A stretch of 64,000 bases of DNA from Anaerolineaceae bacterium (GTDB lineage Bacteria > Chloroflexota > Anaerolineae > Aggregatilineales > Phototrophicaceae): contig PABP01000009.1 in NCBI GenBank assembly GCA_002699585.1, positions 545,750 to 609,749 on the forward strand, written 5' to 3'. Numbering within the stretch: the stretch's first letter is position 1; each line of letters begins with the position of its first letter. Shown one piece after another: positions 63,765-64,000 of this stretch. Below the pieces are notes generated by a model that saw only the letters and a list, made by a program, of their open reading frames with translations, was not told where the DNA came from and searched no databases. The position numbers and the translations under genes are program-made.

Positions 63765-64000
63765 GGCTCATCAAAAAAGGAATAGATGTTCGAGCAAATG
63801 TTTCACTCAACAAGAACATTCGTGCTACTCTGAGATCAACAGGTCAAATGACGATGAATCAAATGATGAGTGAGATGTTATGACGTCAAACGCGAGTGAG
63901 TCAAGCCTGATGGGCAAGCGAACTCATAGGTTCAAATCAGATGACCTTCGAAAAGGCATAAGGGGTTGAGGCTCTAGTTGGAACAGGTTGCGATCTCCTA
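63765..64000. other. 3' edge of the window, no clear gene
   Basis: 236 bases. A 29-codon frame (ATG 63880, stop 63967-63969) has a weak ribosome site and is too short to judge. GAT- and TCAAATGA-rich short repeats occur at 63841-63875. Nothing else is seen. Confidence 0.4.

Noticed and set aside
63895-63950. GGTTCAAATC-like T-loop suggesting a tRNA
   Set aside because: The flanking bases cannot form a T stem or an acceptor stem.

Overview
The window is bacterial chromosome with moderately high GC and dense genes on both strands. The gene content suggests a Gram-positive-like or monoderm lineage, most likely Chloroflexota (Anaerolineae-like). The pointers are secreted lipoproteins with long Pro/Thr linkers, an AddAB-type pair, CdaA/CdaR, a GH57 branching enzyme beside glgA/glgC, a V4R-domain protein and several stand-alone receivers. 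No rRNA or ribosomal protein marker is present, so this placement is inference.

Layout. Positions 1-7300 hold glycogen metabolism: a glucan phosphorylase cut by the window edge, a small stand-alone CBM48 protein, and a minus-strand run of GH57 branching enzyme, glgA and glgC. Positions 7400-10300 hold a PAS histidine kinase and two divergent single-domain response regulators that both appear to start at TTG. Positions 10363-18949 are a tight plus-strand run: a NERD-domain membrane protein, AddB-like and AddA-like helicase/nucleases (double-strand break processing), and a polytopic membrane protein. Positions 18971-22258 (minus) carry methylglyoxal synthase, a GT4 glycosyltransferase, a PHP phosphoesterase and a cytochrome c lipoprotein. 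Positions 22452-39242 (plus) are mostly housekeeping: miaB, a V4R protein, a CARDB lipoprotein, an 889-residue mosaic protein, polA, argF, a large TPR protein, the c-di-AMP module cdaA-cdaR, and der. A receiver-GAF-adenylate cyclase faces them. Three tandem signal peptidases and a zinc-ribbon protein follow at 41116-43422.

At 43519-44627 a tRNA-Glu gene is followed by the decayed 3' part of a large serine recombinase and a structured, gene-free, AT-richer stretch, which reads as the scar of an integrated element. To its right are two signal-transduction/ABC-export modules. The first (44628-50269) is a two-component system followed by an FtsX-type ATPase and permease, with four 11-bp operator repeats in the gap between the kinase and the ATPase. 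The second (50429-62666) is a minus-strand operon: a double solute-binding protein, an FtsX/MacB-like permease, an HlyD/MacA-like adaptor, two ATPases (one with an AbrB-like tail) and a LysM protein. A divergent two-component system sits at its head, with CCTTAAA operator repeats in the gap. Small winged-helix regulators end the window.

The most unusual item is the 889-residue protein at 26412-29081. Its C-terminal ~115 residues look like an IS200-type (Y1, HUH) transposase domain. Both HUH histidines are replaced by Tyr and the catalytic Tyr by Phe, and the domain is joined to a degenerate receiver and a roadblock-like domain. This looks like a domesticated, catalytically dead transposase fold in a regulatory protein.
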